A model generated the notes under the pieces. It had not been told where the DNA came from, did no database searches, and saw only the letters and a program-made list of their open reading frames with translations. Both the position numbers and the translations under genes were made by a program. A stretch of DNA of 13,463 nucleotides from positions 98,761-112,223 of the forward strand of contig DPJB01000042.1 of assembly GCA_003543245.1 (NCBI GenBank). The letters run 5' to 3'. The stretch comes from Moraxellaceae bacterium (GTDB taxonomy: Bacteria > Pseudomonadota > Gammaproteobacteria > Pseudomonadales > Moraxellaceae). Position 1 is the first letter of the stretch. Every line of letters starts with the position of its first letter. Shown here piece after piece: positions 12,045 through 13,463 of this stretch.

Positions 12045-13463
12045 TCAGACACTTTCCTGCAACTGCTGCAAGATTGCGGGATTTTCCAGTGTGGAGGTGT
12101 CCTGTGTAATCTGTTCACCCTTGGCAATGGAGCGCAGCAAGCGGCGCATGATCTTGCCGGAACGTGTCTTGGGCAGGTTATCCCCGAACCGTATGTCCTC
12201 AGGCTTCGCGATGGCACCAATCTGGTTGGCCACCCAATCACGCAACTCCGCCACAATCCGCTTTTTCTCGTCTCCGGTCGGCCGCGCACCCTTCAATACC
12301 ACAAAGGCCACGATTGCCTCCCCCTTGAGTGCATCAGGGCGACCGACAACAGCAGCCTCTGCCACTTGCGGATTGGCCACCAGTGCCGACTCGATTTCCA
12401 TGGTCCCCAGACGATGCCCGGAAACATTCAGCACATCATCAATGCGCCCCATGATCCAGAAATAACCATCGGCATCACGATGTGCCGAATCTCCCGCAAG
12501 GTAATAGCGGCCCTGGTACTCGTCAGGAAAATACGACTTCACAAAACGATCGGGATCTCCCCACAGTGTGCGCACCTGTGACGGGAAGGGGCGCTTGATC
12601 ACCAGAAAACCGCCACCGTTTTCCACCGGCATCCCGGCCTCATCCACAATGTCTGCCATGATGCCAGGCAGCGGCAGGGTGCAGGAACCCGGCTTGGTGG
12701 GCACCGCCCCCGGCAGCGGTGCAATCATGTGCGAGCCGGTTTCAGTCTGCCACCAGGTATCCACAATCGGGCAACGACCACCGCCCACCTGTTCGTGATA
12801 CCACATCCAGGCTTCCGGATTGATCGGCTCACCCACGGTCCCCAGAAGGCGCAGTGACGACAGATCAAACTGTGCAGGCAAATCACCCCCCAGCTTGATC
12901 AGGGAGCGAATTGCCGTAGGTGCCGTATAGAAAGTGGTGACACGATGGCGCTCGATCATCTGCCAGAAACGTCCGGCATCCGGATAGGTGGGTACGCCTT
13001 CAAAAATCACCTGGGTCCCCCCCAGCGCCAGCGGGCCATAGGCCACGTAGCTGTGGCCGGTAATCCAGCCCACATCTGCCGTACACCAGAAGATGTCATC
13101 CGGCTTGAAATCGAACACCCAGCGCATCGAGTTGATGGCTCCGAGCAGATACCCGGCACTCGAATGCTGCACGCCCTTCGGCTTTCCGGTGGAACCGGAT
13201 GTGTACAGAATGAAAAGGGGATCATCAGCACCGACCCATGTCGGCTCACAATACTCCGGCTTGCCCTTCACCAGTTCGTGCCACCAGATGTCACGGCCCT
13301 TCTGCCATGAAACAGGCGCATCCTGCTCTGCAGCACGCTGATACACGACCACCCGCTCTAGCGAATCACAACCACCCAGCGCAATGGCTTCATCGGTAGT
13401 GGTCTTGAGCGGAACAACCTTGCCACCCCGGATACCGGCATTGGCGGTAATCACCAGCTTGGC
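12045..13463 (-). CDS. acs: Acetyl-CoA synthetase, C-terminal 472 residues (5' end outside window)
   Basis: Activates acetate with ATP and CoA through acetyl-AMP, feeding acetyl-CoA into the TCA cycle and glyoxylate shunt. The frame is open to the right edge (it begins Ala-Lys-Leu-Val-Ile-Thr), so about 180 of the usual 650 residues are missing. The ANL-superfamily motifs are present in order: the ATP-binding loop YTSGSTGKPKG near 13173-13205, DTWWQTETG near 12735-12761 (the Trp that restricts the pocket to acetate is kept), and YLAGDSAHRDADGYFWIMGRIDD with the hinge Asp. The C-terminal PKTRSGKIMRR near 12141-12173 carries the catalytic Lys that Pat-type enzymes acetylate in Salmonella. Propionyl-CoA synthetases share the fold, but the length and motifs favour Acs. 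It converges on the dehydrogenase cluster and shares its terminator. Confidence 0.95.
   Translation of the reverse strand, partial: AKLVITANAGIRGGKVVPLKTTTDEAIALGGCDSLERVVVYQRAAEQDAPVSWQKGRDIWWHELVKGKPEYCEPTWVGADDPLFILYTSGSTGKPKGVQHSSAGYLLGAINSMRWVFDFKPDDIFWCTADVGWITGHSYVAYGPLALGGTQVIFEGVPTYPDAGRFWQMIERHRVTTFYTAPTAIRSLIKLGGDLPAQFDLSSLRLLGTVGEPINPEAWMWYHEQVGGGRCPIVDTWWQTETGSHMIAPLPGAVPTKPGSCTLPLPGIMADIVDEAGMPVENGGGFLVIKRPFPSQVRTLWGDPDRFVKSYFPDEYQGRYYLAGDSAHRDADGYFWIMGRIDDVLNVSGHRLGTMEIESALVANPQVAEAAVVGRPDALKGEAIVAFVVLKGARPTGDEKKRIVAELRDWVANQIGAIAKPEDIRFGDNLPKTRSGKIMRRLLRSIAKGEQITQDTSTLENPAILQQLQESV

Noticed and set aside
1..13463. Mobile element, phage, CRISPR, tRNA or rRNA content
   Set aside because: No transposase, integrase, spaced repeat array or structural RNA gene was seen. 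Apart from the REP pair the window is ordinary chromosomal coding sequence.

Overview
The window reads as chromosomal DNA of a gammaproteobacterium with a fairly high G+C content. The main evidence is the gene order: a BarA/GacS-type hybrid sensor kinase divergent from cysM, then rlmD, relA and probably mazG. This order is shared, with variations, by Pseudomonas and enteric relatives. The two acyl-CoA dehydrogenases, a Pseudomonas/Xanthomonas-like REP element and an acs gene would fit a marine or soil lipid-using lineage (Alcanivorax/Marinobacter-like), but that placement is a guess. Nothing seen suggests a mobile island: there is no integrase, transposase, tRNA, rRNA or CRISPR array, and the codon style is uniform.

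Left block (1-5552, all minus strand). Read in transcription order it holds cysM (O-acetylserine sulfhydrylase B), a PolB-like DEDDy 3'-5' exonuclease, rlmD (23S rRNA U1939 methyltransferase), relA (ppGpp synthetase) and the first eight codons of a gene that is probably mazG. Gaps are 81, 54, 99 and 16 bp, so an operon or closely linked transcripts are likely. The rlmD-relA gap is mostly filled by a perfect 24-bp inverted repeat pair of REP type (REPIN-like).

Centre (5553-8474). A 135-bp divergent region with G/C-rich tandem repeats separates cysM from a 928-residue BarA/GacS hybrid histidine kinase on the plus strand. This kinase has two membrane segments, HAMP, HisKA, HATPase, a degenerate receiver, a true receiver and an Hpt domain. 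In the known family it drives UvrY/GacA and the CsrA-sponge RNAs. Two global regulators of growth-to-stationary physiology, ppGpp synthesis and BarA/GacS, are therefore neighbours.

Right block (8475-12029, plus strand). A 207-bp upstream region with a perfect 17-bp palindrome leads into a tight three-gene cluster: two dissimilar acyl-CoA dehydrogenase proteins and a 245-residue protein I do not recognise. This is the most interesting part of the window. The first dehydrogenase has Gln where the catalytic Glu should be and has lost the TEPxxGSD-type motif, but it keeps the Arg and Gln-Leu-Leu-Gly-Gly-type motifs that bind FAD across the subunit interface. The second keeps the catalytic Glu and TEPGCGSD but has lost those cross-interface motifs. 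The complementary losses predict an obligate heteromer with one working site per pair, like the alpha2-beta2 FadE enzymes of mycobacteria. The pair resembles FadE24/FadE23 from memory. The third gene is a candidate accessory protein.

The cluster ends at a 38-bp perfect palindrome that is a bidirectional terminator. It is shared with a convergent, 5'-truncated acs (acetyl-CoA synthetase) that runs off the right edge.
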